This document shows positions 25,367 to 34,824 of a DNA stretch of 64,000 nt, piece after piece (positions within the stretch are counted from its first letter, which is position 1; every line of letters begins with the position of its first letter). Below the pieces are notes generated by a model, which worked only from the letters and a program-made list of their open reading frames with translations, searched no databases and was not told the origin of the DNA. The position numbers were made by a program, and so were the translations under genes. This DNA is from Sphingomonas sp. Leaf412 (GTDB lineage Bacteria; Pseudomonadota; Alphaproteobacteria; Sphingomonadales; Sphingomonadaceae). The DNA lies in the NCBI RefSeq assembly GCF_001425405.1, contig NZ_LMQP01000002.1:522907-586906 (forward strand), in the 5' to 3' direction.

Positions 25367-26137
25367 TCAGGAGACAAGCCCCGCATCGGCCTGGCGCCGG
25401 ACCTCATCGGCGATCGGATGCAGCTCGGCAGCGGGTCGCTCGCCCACTACACTATAGCCGATCCCGTCGACAGCCCATGTGACCCGGCCCATGGTCCCGC
25501 TGGACGTGCTGGTCATGCTTGCGCTCTTGTCGATTTGCATAGGCCTCGTCAGCACCGCGAGCTTTGACGCTTGCGGTCCATCGTAGAGGAGAAGAACCGC
25601 AGGGCCGTGGGGCGTCGCGACCAATCGCCCCCCGCCATAGCGGTAACCGGCTGTGCTGAGGTCCGGGATGGTCACGCGCTCACCCAATCGGGCGGAGGTC
25701 CACCGGATCAGCATGGCGCGCTGGTCGGGGCCGATTTCCGCCGGTCGTATCCGGTCGGCGGCATAGACACGGAAATTGTCACTCGCCTCGTTGGCCAGCG
25801 CCGCGATGCCCGCGCGGGGTTCGCCGCTCCAACGCGCACTCGACCAGCCCCCGCCAAACCCGACCGCCAGCAGAAGCGACGCGGCGATGGCGAGTTGCCA
25901 ACGCGGTTGGCGTTGCCGTCCCCTGATGGCTGCGACGCGCATCGTCGCCGGGATAGGTTCATCCGCGATTGGAGCGAAAAGCGATGCAAGGGCTCGCGCC
26001 TGCTCCGCCTGCTCCCGCAAACGGGCATGCACGTCCGGCTGGCCTTCAAGGTAAGCGTCGACCAGACGCTGCCGCTCGGGCGACAGCCTGCCATCGATCC
26101 ACGCGGCCAGATCGTCCTCTCCGATCGGGCTGGTCAT
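25367..26137 (-). CDS. Anti-sigma factor (membrane-anchored)
   Basis: A 256-residue protein: the cytoplasmic N-terminal anti-sigma-like domain (EDDLAAWIDGRLSPERQRLV, DAYLEGQPDVHARLREQAEQ), one transmembrane helix (WQLAIAASLLLAVGFGGGW), then a periplasmic domain. Its ATG overlaps the ECF sigma stop by ATGA, the usual arrangement for a sigma/anti-sigma pair. It should hold the ECF factor at the membrane until an envelope signal arrives. It is the last gene of the four-gene minus-strand operon. Confidence 0.85.
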   Translation of the reverse strand: MTSPIGEDDLAAWIDGRLSPERQRLVDAYLEGQPDVHARLREQAEQARALASLFAPIADEPIPATMRVAAIRGRQRQPRWQLAIAASLLLAVGFGGGWSSARWSGEPRAGIAALANEASDNFRVYAADRIRPAEIGPDQRAMLIRWTSARLGERVTIPDLSTAGYRYGGGRLVATPHGPAVLLLYDGPQASKLAVLTRPMQIDKSASMTSTSSGTMGRVTWAVDGIGYSVVGERPAAELHPIADEVRRQADAGLVS

Positions 26138-26643
26138 CGAATACTCCTTAATCGTGGCCGTTCACCCTCCCGGAGGAGCGTCGCCAGACGGTCGCGCCCC
26201 CGCGATATGCGCGACATCACCGTTCCCAGCGGCACACCGACGACGGCAGCGACTTCCCCATATGACAGACCTTCGACGGAAATGAGGAGCAGCACCGTCC
26301 GCTGCTCCTCGGGCAACGCATCAAGTGCGCGCAACAGGTCTCGGTGGTGCAGGCCTGCGTCCTGATCGGCCGGGCGACCGAGCGCAACGTCGTCCACGAG
26401 GTGGAGCGGAACCGCCGTACCTCGCCGGACATGCTGCCGCTTATGATCGACCAACAGATTATGCAGGATTGCATAGACCCAGGGGCGAACCTCCGTCCCG
26501 CGTCGTTGCCGCCAGCGCCCGACCGCGCGCTCAAGGCAATCCTGCACCAGGTCATCCGCCATCGCCTGATCGCGCAACCACGACCGGGCATAACGGCGCA
26601 GACCGGGGACCAGGGGCTCGATCGCGGCGGCAAGCGGGTCCAT
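26134..26643 (-). CDS. ECF-family RNA polymerase sigma factor
   Basis: A 169-residue sigma-70 of the ECF type with region 2 (MADDLVQDCLERAVGRWRQR, WVYAILHNLLVDHKRQ) and region 4 (ALPEEQRTVLLLISVEGLSY, GEVAAVVGVPLGTVMSRISR). The start MDPLAAAIEP (26643) follows directly on the stop of the YVTN gene. It is paired with the overlapping anti-sigma factor and transcribed after the DUF305 and YVTN genes, so it may be autoregulated with them. Confidence 0.93.
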   Translation of the reverse strand: MDPLAAAIEPLVPGLRRYARSWLRDQAMADDLVQDCLERAVGRWRQRRGTEVRPWVYAILHNLLVDHKRQHVRRGTAVPLHLVDDVALGRPADQDAGLHHRDLLRALDALPEEQRTVLLLISVEGLSYGEVAAVVGVPLGTVMSRISRGRDRLATLLREGERPRLRSIR

Positions 26644-26644
26644 C

Positions 26645-28084
26645 TCAGTCGCGCTGCACCTGCACGATGCGGCCCGGTGCGCCATTCACTACCTCGGCGA
26701 CCGCCAGAAAGCGCCGGGGGGCCGCTGCACTGCCCTGAACGATCTGCCGGATCGGACCCGATGCGTTGACAATCGCCGCACCTGCCGGATTGCTCATGAA
26801 GTTCGCAAGCGGCTCTACCGCACCGCTGCCGTCCGCGTTGGCGGTGAGCACGAGCATGTAAGGCTTCTTGGGCTGCAAACCGGTAACGGCACTCTGCACG
26901 ACCTGAATGATGCCCTGGTCGAAGAGGGTAATGCTGCTTGCCGCACCATTGCCGCCAACCGGCCCCATGTTCAGATGCACCGCCTTGCCTGCCGTACCGA
27001 GCGGTTGGAGATTGTCGGTGCCGGGGCCTGTCGGAACAGCGTTCGGCACATAGGCGATCGCCTGCGGTGCCTGTCCGACCGGCACGGTGGCAACGACCTT
27101 GTTGCCGGCGGTGTCGATCGCGGCAAGTTCATCGGCATTCTCCAGCCCGACATAGATGCGCCGGCCGTCGCCCGATGGCCAGACGCCGTGCGGCATCTTG
27201 CCGACCGGGATGGTGGCGACAAGCGCGAAGTCGGACGTGCGGAACACCTTCACCGCGTTTTCCCCGCCCACCGTGACATAGGCGAACTGTCCCTTGACCG
27301 TGCGGGCGAAGTTGACGTGATTGGTGATCGGTCCGGTATCCAGCACCTTGAGGATCGCGAAAGGCGGCTTGGCATCGAATGCGACCGTCTTGCCGATGTC
27401 CTTCAGCGTGAACCAAACCTGCTTGCCGTCCGGCGTCGCGGCGATGTTGGGACAGAACGGACTCGGCTGCGCCACCTGTCCGACCTGCGCGTGGGTCGAG
27501 ACATCGAACACGGCCAGCACCGGATTGAATGAGGAACAGACATAGCCGTATCGGCCATCGGGAGAGAAGATCGTCATGCCCGGACCACCGGGCGTCTTGA
27601 TGCGACCGGTCTCCTTGTACGTCGTGGGGTCGAGCACGGCGATGTAATCCTCGCCGCGTACCGTGACCCACACCTCCTTGCCGTCCGGCGTGAAGAACGC
27701 CTCATGCGGACTGCGCCCGACATAGGTCGTGTGCTTGACGGTGTTGGTGGCGGTGTCGATCCACGACACGGCGTTGGATCCGATCGACACGACCGCCAGT
27801 GTTTTCCCGTCCGGCGAGAAGCCGAGGCCGTGAACCAGCACCTGCCCCTTGTAGAGCGGGGAAAAATTCATCGGCTGCGGATCGCCGAGCTTGATGACGC
27901 CGAGCAACCTGTTGTCGGCCGGGTCCGTTACCGACACCGTGTTGGAGAATTGTTCGGATGCATAGACGCGGTCGCGGTGGCTGACAGGCACGTCCTTGGC
28001 GTTCCACGGCGCCTGCTGAGCCATGGCAATGCCCGGTGCGGCGCTCATCAGCAAGGCGGCCGAGAGCAGGAAGGTCCGGATCAT
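26645..28084 (-). CDS. Periplasmic YVTN-type beta-propeller protein
   Basis: A 479-residue secreted protein: signal peptide (LLSAALLMSAAPGIAMAQQ), then repeated propeller blades (GLGFSPDGKTLAVVSIGSNA, EAFFTPDGKEVWVTVRGEDY, TIFSPDGRYGYVCSSFNPVL, VWPSGDGRRIYVGLENADEL) of the YVTN/40-residue repeat family, and a C-terminal domain of about 130 residues (from GKAVHLNMGPVGGNGAASS) of unknown type. It probably mediates binding in the periplasm. It is in an operon with DUF305 and ECF/anti-sigma genes with 1-bp gaps. Confidence 0.85.
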   Translation of the reverse strand: MIRTFLLSAALLMSAAPGIAMAQQAPWNAKDVPVSHRDRVYASEQFSNTVSVTDPADNRLLGVIKLGDPQPMNFSPLYKGQVLVHGLGFSPDGKTLAVVSIGSNAVSWIDTATNTVKHTTYVGRSPHEAFFTPDGKEVWVTVRGEDYIAVLDPTTYKETGRIKTPGGPGMTIFSPDGRYGYVCSSFNPVLAVFDVSTHAQVGQVAQPSPFCPNIAATPDGKQVWFTLKDIGKTVAFDAKPPFAILKVLDTGPITNHVNFARTVKGQFAYVTVGGENAVKVFRTSDFALVATIPVGKMPHGVWPSGDGRRIYVGLENADELAAIDTAGNKVVATVPVGQAPQAIAYVPNAVPTGPGTDNLQPLGTAGKAVHLNMGPVGGNGAASSITLFDQGIIQVVQSAVTGLQPKKPYMLVLTANADGSGAVEPLANFMSNPAGAAIVNASGPIRQIVQGSAAAPRRFLAVAEVVNGAPGRIVQVQRD

Positions 28085-28085
28085 G

Positions 28086-28469
28086 TCAGTGCTCCATATG
28101 GCTGTGGTGGTCGCCGCCCTGCGTCGGGGCTGGCGTCGAAGGGGGTAGCGGCTGACCGATCGCCAACTTCATGGCGGCGATCTCCTGCTGCTGATCGATG
28201 ATGATCTCCTGCGCGATGCGCTTGAGCTGCTCGTTATGGCCGTAGCGCAGCTCTGCCACCGCCATATCAATGGCGCCCTGGTGATGCGGAAGCATCATCG
28301 CGACGAAATCGCGGTCGACGTCGCCGGACGGCTTGACCATCATGCCCGCCATCATCCGGTCCATCGCGGCAGATACCATGCTGGCGTAGCCATCGGCGGG
28401 GGCGGCCGCGACTGCGCCGGTGAGCATGGCCGAAGCAGTCAGACCCAGCATCCAATTTCGTCTACGCAT
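28086..28469 (-). CDS. DUF305 secreted protein
   Basis: A 127-residue protein with a signal peptide (LGLTASAMLTGAVAAAPADG) and a DUF305 ferritin-like helical domain: MDRMMAGMMVKPSGDVDRDF, VAMMLPHHQGAIDMAVAELR. MMxxHHxGAxxMA is the family core and probably binds metal, often copper or iron. The end is His-rich (GGDHHSHMEH). AGGAGGC lies just before ATG 28469. It is the first gene of the minus-strand operon that includes the YVTN protein and the ECF pair. Confidence 0.88.
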   Translation of the reverse strand: MRRRNWMLGLTASAMLTGAVAAAPADGYASMVSAAMDRMMAGMMVKPSGDVDRDFVAMMLPHHQGAIDMAVAELRYGHNEQLKRIAQEIIIDQQQEIAAMKLAIGQPLPPSTPAPTQGGDHHSHMEH

Positions 28470-28619
28470 AAGCCTCCTGCGGATCAGTCTCGAAAGGGTA
28501 GACGACGCCCGTCGGGGTTTATTCCATGGGTGAGCCAATTATTGATCCTCAGCAAAACAATCGTCTCATCGTGACCCTGCCGTTGGTTGACCAGGTCGCC
28601 GTCGGACAGCATATGCTCG

Positions 28620-28690
28620 GGCACGGCGATGGATTTCCGCCGGGCCATTCGGCCGAACCGCCCTCGCAAGGGCCGATGATTCCTACCAGG
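28620..28690 (+). promoter_or_regulatory. Fluoride riboswitch (crcB motif)
   Basis: The stretch contains the conserved crcB elements in order: GGCGATGG (28625-28632), a closing TCCGCC (28635-28640), GAACCGCCC (28655-28663), and GGGCCGATGATTCCTACC (28670-28687), with the GCCC/GGGC stem formed between the last two. These match the fluoride aptamer pseudoknot, in which F- is held by Mg2+ ions. It ends about 15 bases before the Shine-Dalgarno (AAGGAGGAA, 28705-28713) of the CLC gene, so fluoride should turn translation or transcription on. Confidence 0.9.
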
Positions 28691-28715
28691 CGCCGTAAGG
28701 CAGCAAGGAGGAATC

Positions 28716-30074
28716 GTGCGCGCGACATTTCGCAATCTCTACGACCAGTTCAACATGGCAGCGTTCATTCGCGATCGCCGCACCCATGCCATGTCGGTGC
28801 TGCGGTGGGCTTTGATCCTGGTCCCGATGGCCGCAACGGTGGGAACGCTCTGCGCAGCCTTCCTGTGGAGCCTCGATGCCGTAACCCGGATTCGCTTCGC
28901 CTTTCCCTGGCTGCTCTACCTGCTGCCGATCGGCGGGTTCGTGGTCGGACTGCTCTACCATCTGACAGGGCGCTCGGTCGAAGGTGGCAACAATCTTATC
29001 GTCGAGCAGATCCACGAACCGGGGGGCGGCGTGCCGCTGCGCATGGCCCCGCTCATTTTCTTCGGCACGGTCGTGACACATCTGTTTGGTGGATCGGCGG
29101 GGCGCGAAGGCACCGCCGTGCAATTGGGCGGCAGTCTTTCCGGCGGGTTCGGGCGCGCCCTCAAGCTGGATACGCAAGCAACGCGCATCCTGCTGATGAC
29201 CGGGATCGCGGCAGGGTTCGGCGCAGTGTTCGGGACGCCGATCGCGGGAGCGGTCTTCGCGCTGGAGGTGCTGGCGATTGGCCGGGTCGAGTATCGCGCG
29301 CTGGTGCCGTGCCTGGTCGCGGCACTGGTCGGCGACTGGACCTGTCTTGCCTGGGGCATTCACCACGGCATCTACCATGTCGATGCGACAGTGCCGGTCG
29401 ACGCTCTAATCGTCATCAAGGTTGGCGTCGCGGGCGTCGTATTCGGGTTAGTCGGACTAGCTTTTGCAGAGGCCAATCATGCGCTGGGCGGATGGCTGAA
29501 GCGCATGGTGCCTTATGGCCCACTACGACCCGTCATCGGTGGCGTGGCCGTGATCGCACTGGTCTGGCTGTTCGGCACGCGGGACTATCTCGGTCTGGGC
29601 ACGCTAGCGGCGACGCCGGATGGCCTGACCATCGCCAGCTTCTTCGGCTCCAATACGGACCCGTGGAGCTGGGCGCTGAAGCTGCTCTTCACCGTCGTCA
29701 CCCTTAGTACCGGCTTCAAGGGCGGGGAGGTGACACCGCTGTTCTTCATCGGCGCGGCGCTCGGCAATGCACTCGCGCCTATGTTCGGGGTGTCGACAGG
29801 GTTATTCGCGGCGATCGGCTTCGTTGCGCTGTTCGCGGGTGCGGCCAACACGCCGCTTGCCTGCACGTTCATGGGGATCGAATTGTTCGGGGCGGCCTAT
29901 GCTGTGCCGATCGCGGTCGCATGCTTCGTCGCCTACCTTTGCTCGGGTCATAACGGCATTTATCTGTCGCAGCGCGTCGCAGTCCCCAAGGTGCCTGCTG
30001 CGCGCCTCACACCCGATGCGACCCTGCGTGATGCCCGCACGCACCGTGCTTCCCGCCGTCGCTCGCGCGTCTGA
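28716..30074 (+). CDS. CLC-type fluoride/proton antiporter
   Basis: A 452-residue membrane protein of the CLC family. FGGSAGREGTAVQLGGSLSG has the GREGT anion-site motif; FGTPIAGAVFALEVLAIGRV and FKGGEVTPLFFIGAALGNAL are the other CLC selectivity stretches. The fluoride riboswitch in front identifies it as a CLC-F-type exporter. The GTG at 28716 is the start: AAGGAGGAA precedes it by 2-3 bases and it gives the N-terminus RATFRNLYDQF. It is followed by a DUF190 gene. Confidence 0.93.
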   Translation: MRATFRNLYDQFNMAAFIRDRRTHAMSVLRWALILVPMAATVGTLCAAFLWSLDAVTRIRFAFPWLLYLLPIGGFVVGLLYHLTGRSVEGGNNLIVEQIHEPGGGVPLRMAPLIFFGTVVTHLFGGSAGREGTAVQLGGSLSGGFGRALKLDTQATRILLMTGIAAGFGAVFGTPIAGAVFALEVLAIGRVEYRALVPCLVAALVGDWTCLAWGIHHGIYHVDATVPVDALIVIKVGVAGVVFGLVGLAFAEANHALGGWLKRMVPYGPLRPVIGGVAVIALVWLFGTRDYLGLGTLAATPDGLTIASFFGSNTDPWSWALKLLFTVVTLSTGFKGGEVTPLFFIGAALGNALAPMFGVSTGLFAAIGFVALFAGAANTPLACTFMGIELFGAAYAVPIAVACFVAYLCSGHNGIYLSQRVAVPKVPAARLTPDATLRDARTHRASRRRSRV

Positions 30075-30100
30075 TCCTGCTTCCTATCGAAAGGCCCATT

Positions 30101-30484
30101 ATGCCTGATCGTTTCACCGTCCAGCACCGCGAGGTTGGAATGCTGCGCATCTATTTGAAGCCGTCTGACAAGGTCGGCCCACGTCGCTTCTGGGGTGCGA
30201 AACCTTTTTATCGCGAGCTGATCCGCACCGCGAAGGCGGACGGCATCATCAACGCCGTCGCGCAGAACATGCATTACGGCTTCAGCAATCGCGGCCCAAT
30301 CCGGGAAAATGGATCGGAGATTGCCGATCCGCATCTGACTATCTGCGTCGAGCTGGTCGGCGAACGTGACCAGCTCAACATTTTCTGTCGCCGGCATGGC
30401 GATCTGCTCGGCAACAAGGTGATAGTTTACAAACAATTGGAGCATTGGACGATCACGCGCGAAACTGAGCGAACCAGAGCCTGA
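30101..30484 (+). CDS. DUF190-family protein of the fluoride operon
   Basis: A 127-residue protein with MLRIYLKPSDKVG near the N-terminus, FYRELIRTAKADGIINAVAQ and the DPHLTICVELVGERDQLNIF strand. This is the DUF190 layout, a PII-like fold. DUF190 proteins are frequently encoded beside CrcB or CLC-F fluoride exporters and may regulate them. It lies 26 bp after the antiporter on the same strand and is probably under the same riboswitch. Confidence 0.85.
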   Translation: MPDRFTVQHREVGMLRIYLKPSDKVGPRRFWGAKPFYRELIRTAKADGIINAVAQNMHYGFSNRGPIRENGSEIADPHLTICVELVGERDQLNIFCRRHGDLLGNKVIVYKQLEHWTITRETERTRA

Positions 30485-30831
30485 TCGGCGTTCCCATAAT
30501 GGAAGGTTGAACGGGATCGCCCGGACAACATCCACCTTCCTGAGGCATCGCGCGGGGCCGCTTTCCCGAAATCTATTCCCGATTGAGTTTTCCCGAAATG
30601 GTCTGTTGAACATGGAGAAACGGGACTGCTGCGGATTCTCGGAGGGGACGGTTTTGGGATGGCGCGCCGATCTGCTCAACGGCCGGGATTGGGTCGGAAA
30701 CCGACCGGCAGATTGCGGCTGCTCCGACCCATAACCAGACACTCAGTTGATCATCCGAGCTTCTCAAGAGCGGTCGTTTATTCATCGTCGTCCACCCACT
30801 CCATTCCGGTCGGACGTGCATGTATTGCATT
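30485..30831. other. Non-coding stretch, about 350 bp
   Basis: It contains repeated TTTCCCGAAAT-type words (30561-30600) but no supported gene. An 85-codon minus-strand frame (30573-30830) carries no recognisable motif. It marks the border between the resistance cargo and the defence-like block. Confidence 0.5.
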
Positions 30832-31569
30832 CTAAAGCGTCGGCAGCACGACCGGGTTTGCTATCGGTCCAACATTGGCGAACCCTGAGTCGAAAACGCA
30901 CTCAACACCTCCACCTGCCTGGCCATACAATGGCACGCTTGCGCCGCAGCGGAACCGCGTACCGCGAGGGGGCCTCAATTCCCACCGCCAGTTCGCCGGC
31001 GAGAGCCCGGGCAGGGCATAACGCCCCACGGCGCCGAAACCGGAGGCGACGAATGGCACCTCTGAGAGCGGCGCGGTGAAGGTGCCAGGACTGACAGCAT
31101 TCGTGGACGGATCGATACGGCGGCTCGTAGGAAACGGTTCCCATCGGTAGTATACTTCGTCCCGACCGCACTGGCCGACGAACGGAAGGTGGCCATATAC
31201 TGTGGTCGGTGGCGCCGGAGGCGGCGGGAACGGTCCAGCGGGCACAATCCAGAAACGGCGGTCCACCACCCTACCGTTGCGTAGTATCCCCTCGAAGGGC
31301 GGCAGCTGAGCGACCCATGCTTCGAACGGCTCTGCCCTGGACTCCGCTTCGCCGCCAGATAGCCAGGGCTCGTCGAGCAAGCGCTCTACTTTGCCGTCGT
31401 CCTCGGACCCTGACATGTCCCAGACAACCCTCCCGCCCGCGACGACGGCGACGGAATAGCGGCCGCCCGGCAATTCCAAGGCAACCATCTGGACCGCCAT
31501 CGCGGTCTCTGGCTGTTCCGCCAACCAGGCCAAATCCTCGTCAACCACCCTAAACAATCGCACTTCCAT
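30832..31569 (-). CDS. Hypothetical protein, 245 aa
   Basis: It begins MEVRLFRVVDEDLAWLAEQP, has a short beta-rich segment (GGRYSVAVVAGGRVVWDMSG), a proline-rich linker (IVPAGPFPPPPAPPTTVYG) and an end in PIANPVVLPTL. No domain is recognised. The ATG at 31569 is chosen because GAGGAG lies just before it, although the spacing is tight; a longer frame to 31827 would overlap the promoter and start of the divergent ATPase. It may be a small adaptor of the adjacent ATPase, but the sequence gives no direct support. Confidence 0.5.
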   Translation of the reverse strand: MEVRLFRVVDEDLAWLAEQPETAMAVQMVALELPGGRYSVAVVAGGRVVWDMSGSEDDGKVERLLDEPWLSGGEAESRAEPFEAWVAQLPPFEGILRNGRVVDRRFWIVPAGPFPPPPAPPTTVYGHLPFVGQCGRDEVYYRWEPFPTSRRIDPSTNAVSPGTFTAPLSEVPFVASGFGAVGRYALPGLSPANWRWELRPPRGTRFRCGASVPLYGQAGGGVECVFDSGFANVGPIANPVVLPTL

Positions 31570-31789
31570 CTCCTCTATAAGCGTTGCGAAAGCCGCTCGT
31601 TGGCGGGACGCCGTCCAAGCACATATTCCTCTGCTATCGAATGGCTCAAGACAATTTTCCTGCGCGGTACCAGACGCAACCGATGTCGTCGGGAGCTTGG
31701 ACTGAACCGGAGACGTGCTAGGAGAGAGCGCCGAAGCGAAGGAAGAAGTTGACATCGAAGCGGCCCCGTCATCCACTGACCGGATGGGG

Positions 31790-34117
31790 ATGATCACGAA
31801 CATCAAGTCGATGCAGGGCCTGGGCATCTATGCTGACCGAGGTGCGAAGTCGCCCCCGCTCCAGTTCCGTCGATACAATCTGGTCTATGGCTTCAACGGG
31901 TCGGGCAAGAGCACTCTCTCGCGGCTGTTCGCCAGCCTTCAGGCTGGCGAGCCCCACTCTAAGTTGCCGGAAGGCGCGGCGTTCGAGGTGTCGCTCGACG
32001 ATGGGACCGCCTTTGGCTGCCCGTCCAATCCGAACGGCCTGGAGCGGCGCCTGCTGGTGTTCAACTCGGACTACATCGAGCAGAACCTGCAATGGGCCGC
32101 GGGCCGTGCAAACCCGGTGTTCTACATCGGCGCCGACCAGGCGGACGCTGCCAACGAGCTGACCAAGATCGAAGGGCAGATCGTCATCGCCGAGGCGGAC
32201 CGGAATGTCGCGACGGCAACGGAGAAGGCGGCGGAGAAGACCTTCGCGAACTTCAAGAAGGAACGGGCGAAGTCGGTCGCCTCCCGCCTTCACCTCGGCA
32301 GCCGGAAGTACGAGGCGCCGGGGCTGGCGAAGGACTACGAGAAATGGAAAGGCGACGAGCGCCCGAAGCTGAGCGATGACGAGCTGAAGGCCGCCGAGGA
32401 CACGCGGCGGTTAGACGAGCCGATGCCGCGCCGCGAGGCGCTCACGTTCGACGAGGCCACCATCGGGACGGCCTACCGCTTCATATCCGAGGTCTGCGGC
32501 CAGTCGCTGGCAATGGTGGCCCTCGACGAGGTGCAGCGCCACCCGGACATGCTGCTCTGGCTGAAGCACGGACACGAGTTCCACGAAGCCAACAGCATCG
32601 AGGACTGCCTCCTGTGCGGCAACGCCATCTCCAGTGAACGGCGCGCTCTCCTCAGCTCCGCCTTCGACGACCGGGTCGACCAGTTCGTGGCCCGCCTCGC
32701 GAAGACGTCCGACCGCTTGAACGAACTTGTCACGGCTGTCACAGGTCTGGAGGGCCAGGTCCCGGCATCCGACGACCTTGTCACGGAGCTGCGGGCGCAG
32801 TTCAAGGTCGCCCGACAGACCACGCTCGCGGACACGGCGACGCTCGTCGCGCAGCTTGGCACCCTGCAGGCCGTGCTCGCATCCAAGCGGGAACGGCCCG
32901 CAACGCCTGCCGACATGACCGGCGTCGCCTCCGAGGCGGACGTGCTCGACACGGCAGGAAGGATCGGGGCCGGGGTGTCGGCGATCAACGCCGCGATCGC
33001 CGCCCACAACCAGGCCGTCACCGACTTCAAGAAGCACCAGGAGGAGGCCGAGACGTCCATCTGCCGGCACTTCATCGCCGACTGCCGCGATGATTATGCC
33101 AAAAGCGCGAAGGAGGTCGATGACGCGACTGCGGATGTCCTCCGCCGAACCGAACAACTGGAGGTGCTCAGGAAGTCCGCTCGGGAACTACGCGAGCGGA
33201 TCAGGACCCATGGCCCGGCGGCGAACGTAATCAACAAGCTGATCGCGGCCTATCTCGGCCACGGTGAGTTGACGATCAACCCGGTCGACGATGGCTACCA
33301 GCTGCAGCGGCATGGCACACCGATCAGCGGCGTCCCGAGCGAAGGCGAGAAGACGGCCATCGCCATCTCCTACTTCCTTTCGTCCATCGAGGCGGACAAC
33401 CGCAAGCTGAAGGACGCGATCATCGTCGTGGACGATCCCGTCTCGAGCCTCGACACGAAGGCTCTCAACTTCGCCTGCTCCCTAGTGCGAACGCGTCTGG
33501 ACAAGGCCGGTCAGGTGTTCGTCATGACGCATAACCTGCAGTGCATGAACGAATTCCGGAAGGGCTGGAAATGGAAGGCCCGGCCACCCGAGGGCAAGGA
33601 TCCTTCGGCGACGTTCCTCTTCATCGACGTCACGATGCCCGAAGGGCAGACGCGCCGATCGTCGATGATCGTCGAGATGTCGAAGCTGCTCCGGGAATAC
33701 GATTCCGAATACCACTTCCTCTTCAGCCACGTTCTACGGTTCGTCGAGCAGCCGGACGCCTACGACGACCACGGATACATGATCCCCAACGTGCTTCGTC
33801 GGGTCCTGGACGTATTCCTCGCATTCAAGTGCCCGGGCGGGTCAGGCCTTCCCAACCAACTCGACAAGCTGTGCGCCGACCATCCGGATCTCGATCGCGA
33901 TCGTCTCGCCGCGCTTGAGCGGCTGGCCCAAGTGGAATCCCATTCGGACAACCTCGACGACCTGCTGTCGTTCTCGACCATGACGTTGGAGGAGACGCGT
34001 GCCGCCGCCGGCGCGCTCTTCGCCATGATGGACCATGTCGACTCCAACCATCTCAAGAACCTGAAGCGGCTGTGCCGCCTACCGGCGGCCAGCGCGACGG
34101 GCGCTCAGTCGAGCTGA
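31790..34117 (+). CDS. AAA_13 ATPase with zinc-hook motif (RloC/PrrC-like)
   Basis: A 775-residue SMC-like ATPase. Walker A is GFNGSGKST (residues 34-42); coiled coil runs on both sides of a hook with the CLLC motif (Cys273, Cys276) in EFHEANSIEDCLLCGNAI; Walker B and D-loop are VVDDPVSSLD, followed by MTHNLQCMNEF. This is the layout of the AAA_13 family, which includes the anticodon nucleases RloC and PrrC. I do not see a clear C-terminal nuclease triad, so it may work with the HEPN proteins encoded next to it. It is tail-to-tail with the AbiU2-like gene, overlapping by 13 bp. Start ATG 31790 has GGATGGGG upstream. Confidence 0.85.
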   Translation: MITNIKSMQGLGIYADRGAKSPPLQFRRYNLVYGFNGSGKSTLSRLFASLQAGEPHSKLPEGAAFEVSLDDGTAFGCPSNPNGLERRLLVFNSDYIEQNLQWAAGRANPVFYIGADQADAANELTKIEGQIVIAEADRNVATATEKAAEKTFANFKKERAKSVASRLHLGSRKYEAPGLAKDYEKWKGDERPKLSDDELKAAEDTRRLDEPMPRREALTFDEATIGTAYRFISEVCGQSLAMVALDEVQRHPDMLLWLKHGHEFHEANSIEDCLLCGNAISSERRALLSSAFDDRVDQFVARLAKTSDRLNELVTAVTGLEGQVPASDDLVTELRAQFKVARQTTLADTATLVAQLGTLQAVLASKRERPATPADMTGVASEADVLDTAGRIGAGVSAINAAIAAHNQAVTDFKKHQEEAETSICRHFIADCRDDYAKSAKEVDDATADVLRRTEQLEVLRKSARELRERIRTHGPAANVINKLIAAYLGHGELTINPVDDGYQLQRHGTPISGVPSEGEKTAIAISYFLSSIEADNRKLKDAIIVVDDPVSSLDTKALNFACSLVRTRLDKAGQVFVMTHNLQCMNEFRKGWKWKARPPEGKDPSATFLFIDVTMPEGQTRRSSMIVEMSKLLREYDSEYHFLFSHVLRFVEQPDAYDDHGYMIPNVLRRVLDVFLAFKCPGGSGLPNQLDKLCADHPDLDRDRLAALERLAQVESHSDNLDDLLSFSTMTLEETRAAAGALFAMMDHVDSNHLKNLKRLCRLPAASATGAQSS

Positions 34118-34755
34118 CCCGGAAAATTGGTCGACCGGCCCACCGTCAGGTTGCGGACCATGTTATCGACGGCGACGCGGTAGAACTCGGCCAGGTGGAA
34201 GTTCATCTGTCCCGACAGGCGCCGCTGATGCGCCGATACGATGCCGATGACGGCGTTCACCAAGGCGATCACATCGGACTGGGACAGGGGAAAGTCCTCA
34301 TGGATCGAGGCGGTGCCGTCGAAATACTTCTTGTCGAGATGGGCGAAGTGCTTGTCCCTCCTCCCCATTATCGCGTCGATCGTGGGCCGGTGGGCCTCAA
34401 GCTGGTCGATCTGCGTCTGTAGAAGATCCGCCGGCGGTGGCGTGCCGTCGAGCCAGGTTATGAGCGTACGGTTCTCCCGACAGAACTTGAGGAAGCCGAT
34501 GAGGCTCCTGTCGCTGCGGTTGGGTCGCTCCAGCAGCCGCGCTGTCGCCAGATGGAGGTCGATCTCGACGGATTGGATCAAGGGATACAGGAGTGGCTCT
34601 ATCTTCCACAGCCGCTCGCCCAAGATCGATTCCTGTTCGAGCAATGCGGAGTAGATAGCGAGCGTGGCGACGAGACCCGGGGGCTCGTTTCCGTGGATCA
34701 ACGCTGCGTAGCGCGACAGCCGCTGCTCGTACTGCGCCTGGACGACTTCCTTCAT
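34105..34755 (-). CDS. AbiU2-like HEPN-domain protein, 216 aa
   Basis: An all-helical protein with the HEPN ribonuclease-type signature RRDKHFAHLDKKYF (Arg133, His139 region), the form found in AbiU2 proteins. HEPN proteins cleave RNA or dimerise as toxins; AbiU is a lactococcal phage-abortive factor. AGAGGAG before ATG 34755 sets the start. It overlaps the end of the AAA_13 ATPase gene on the other strand and lies just downstream of another HEPN gene, with which it may form an operon. Confidence 0.75.
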   Translation of the reverse strand: MKEVVQAQYEQRLSRYAALIHGNEPPGLVATLAIYSALLEQESILGERLWKIEPLLYPLIQSVEIDLHLATARLLERPNRSDRSLIGFLKFCRENRTLITWLDGTPPPADLLQTQIDQLEAHRPTIDAIMGRRDKHFAHLDKKYFDGTASIHEDFPLSQSDVIALVNAVIGIVSAHQRRLSGQMNFHLAEFYRVAVDNMVRNLTVGRSTNFPGQLD

Positions 34756-34824
34756 GCGACTGCTCCTCTCGAGCAACGCGCGTCGAAGCCCGGCATTCGC
34801 CAGGACGACGCGCTCAAATGACGA

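Noticed and set aside
30573..30830. 85-codon minus-strand ORF between the fluoride operon and the defence block
   Set aside because: No clear start signal and no motif; kept only as part of the non-coding stretch.
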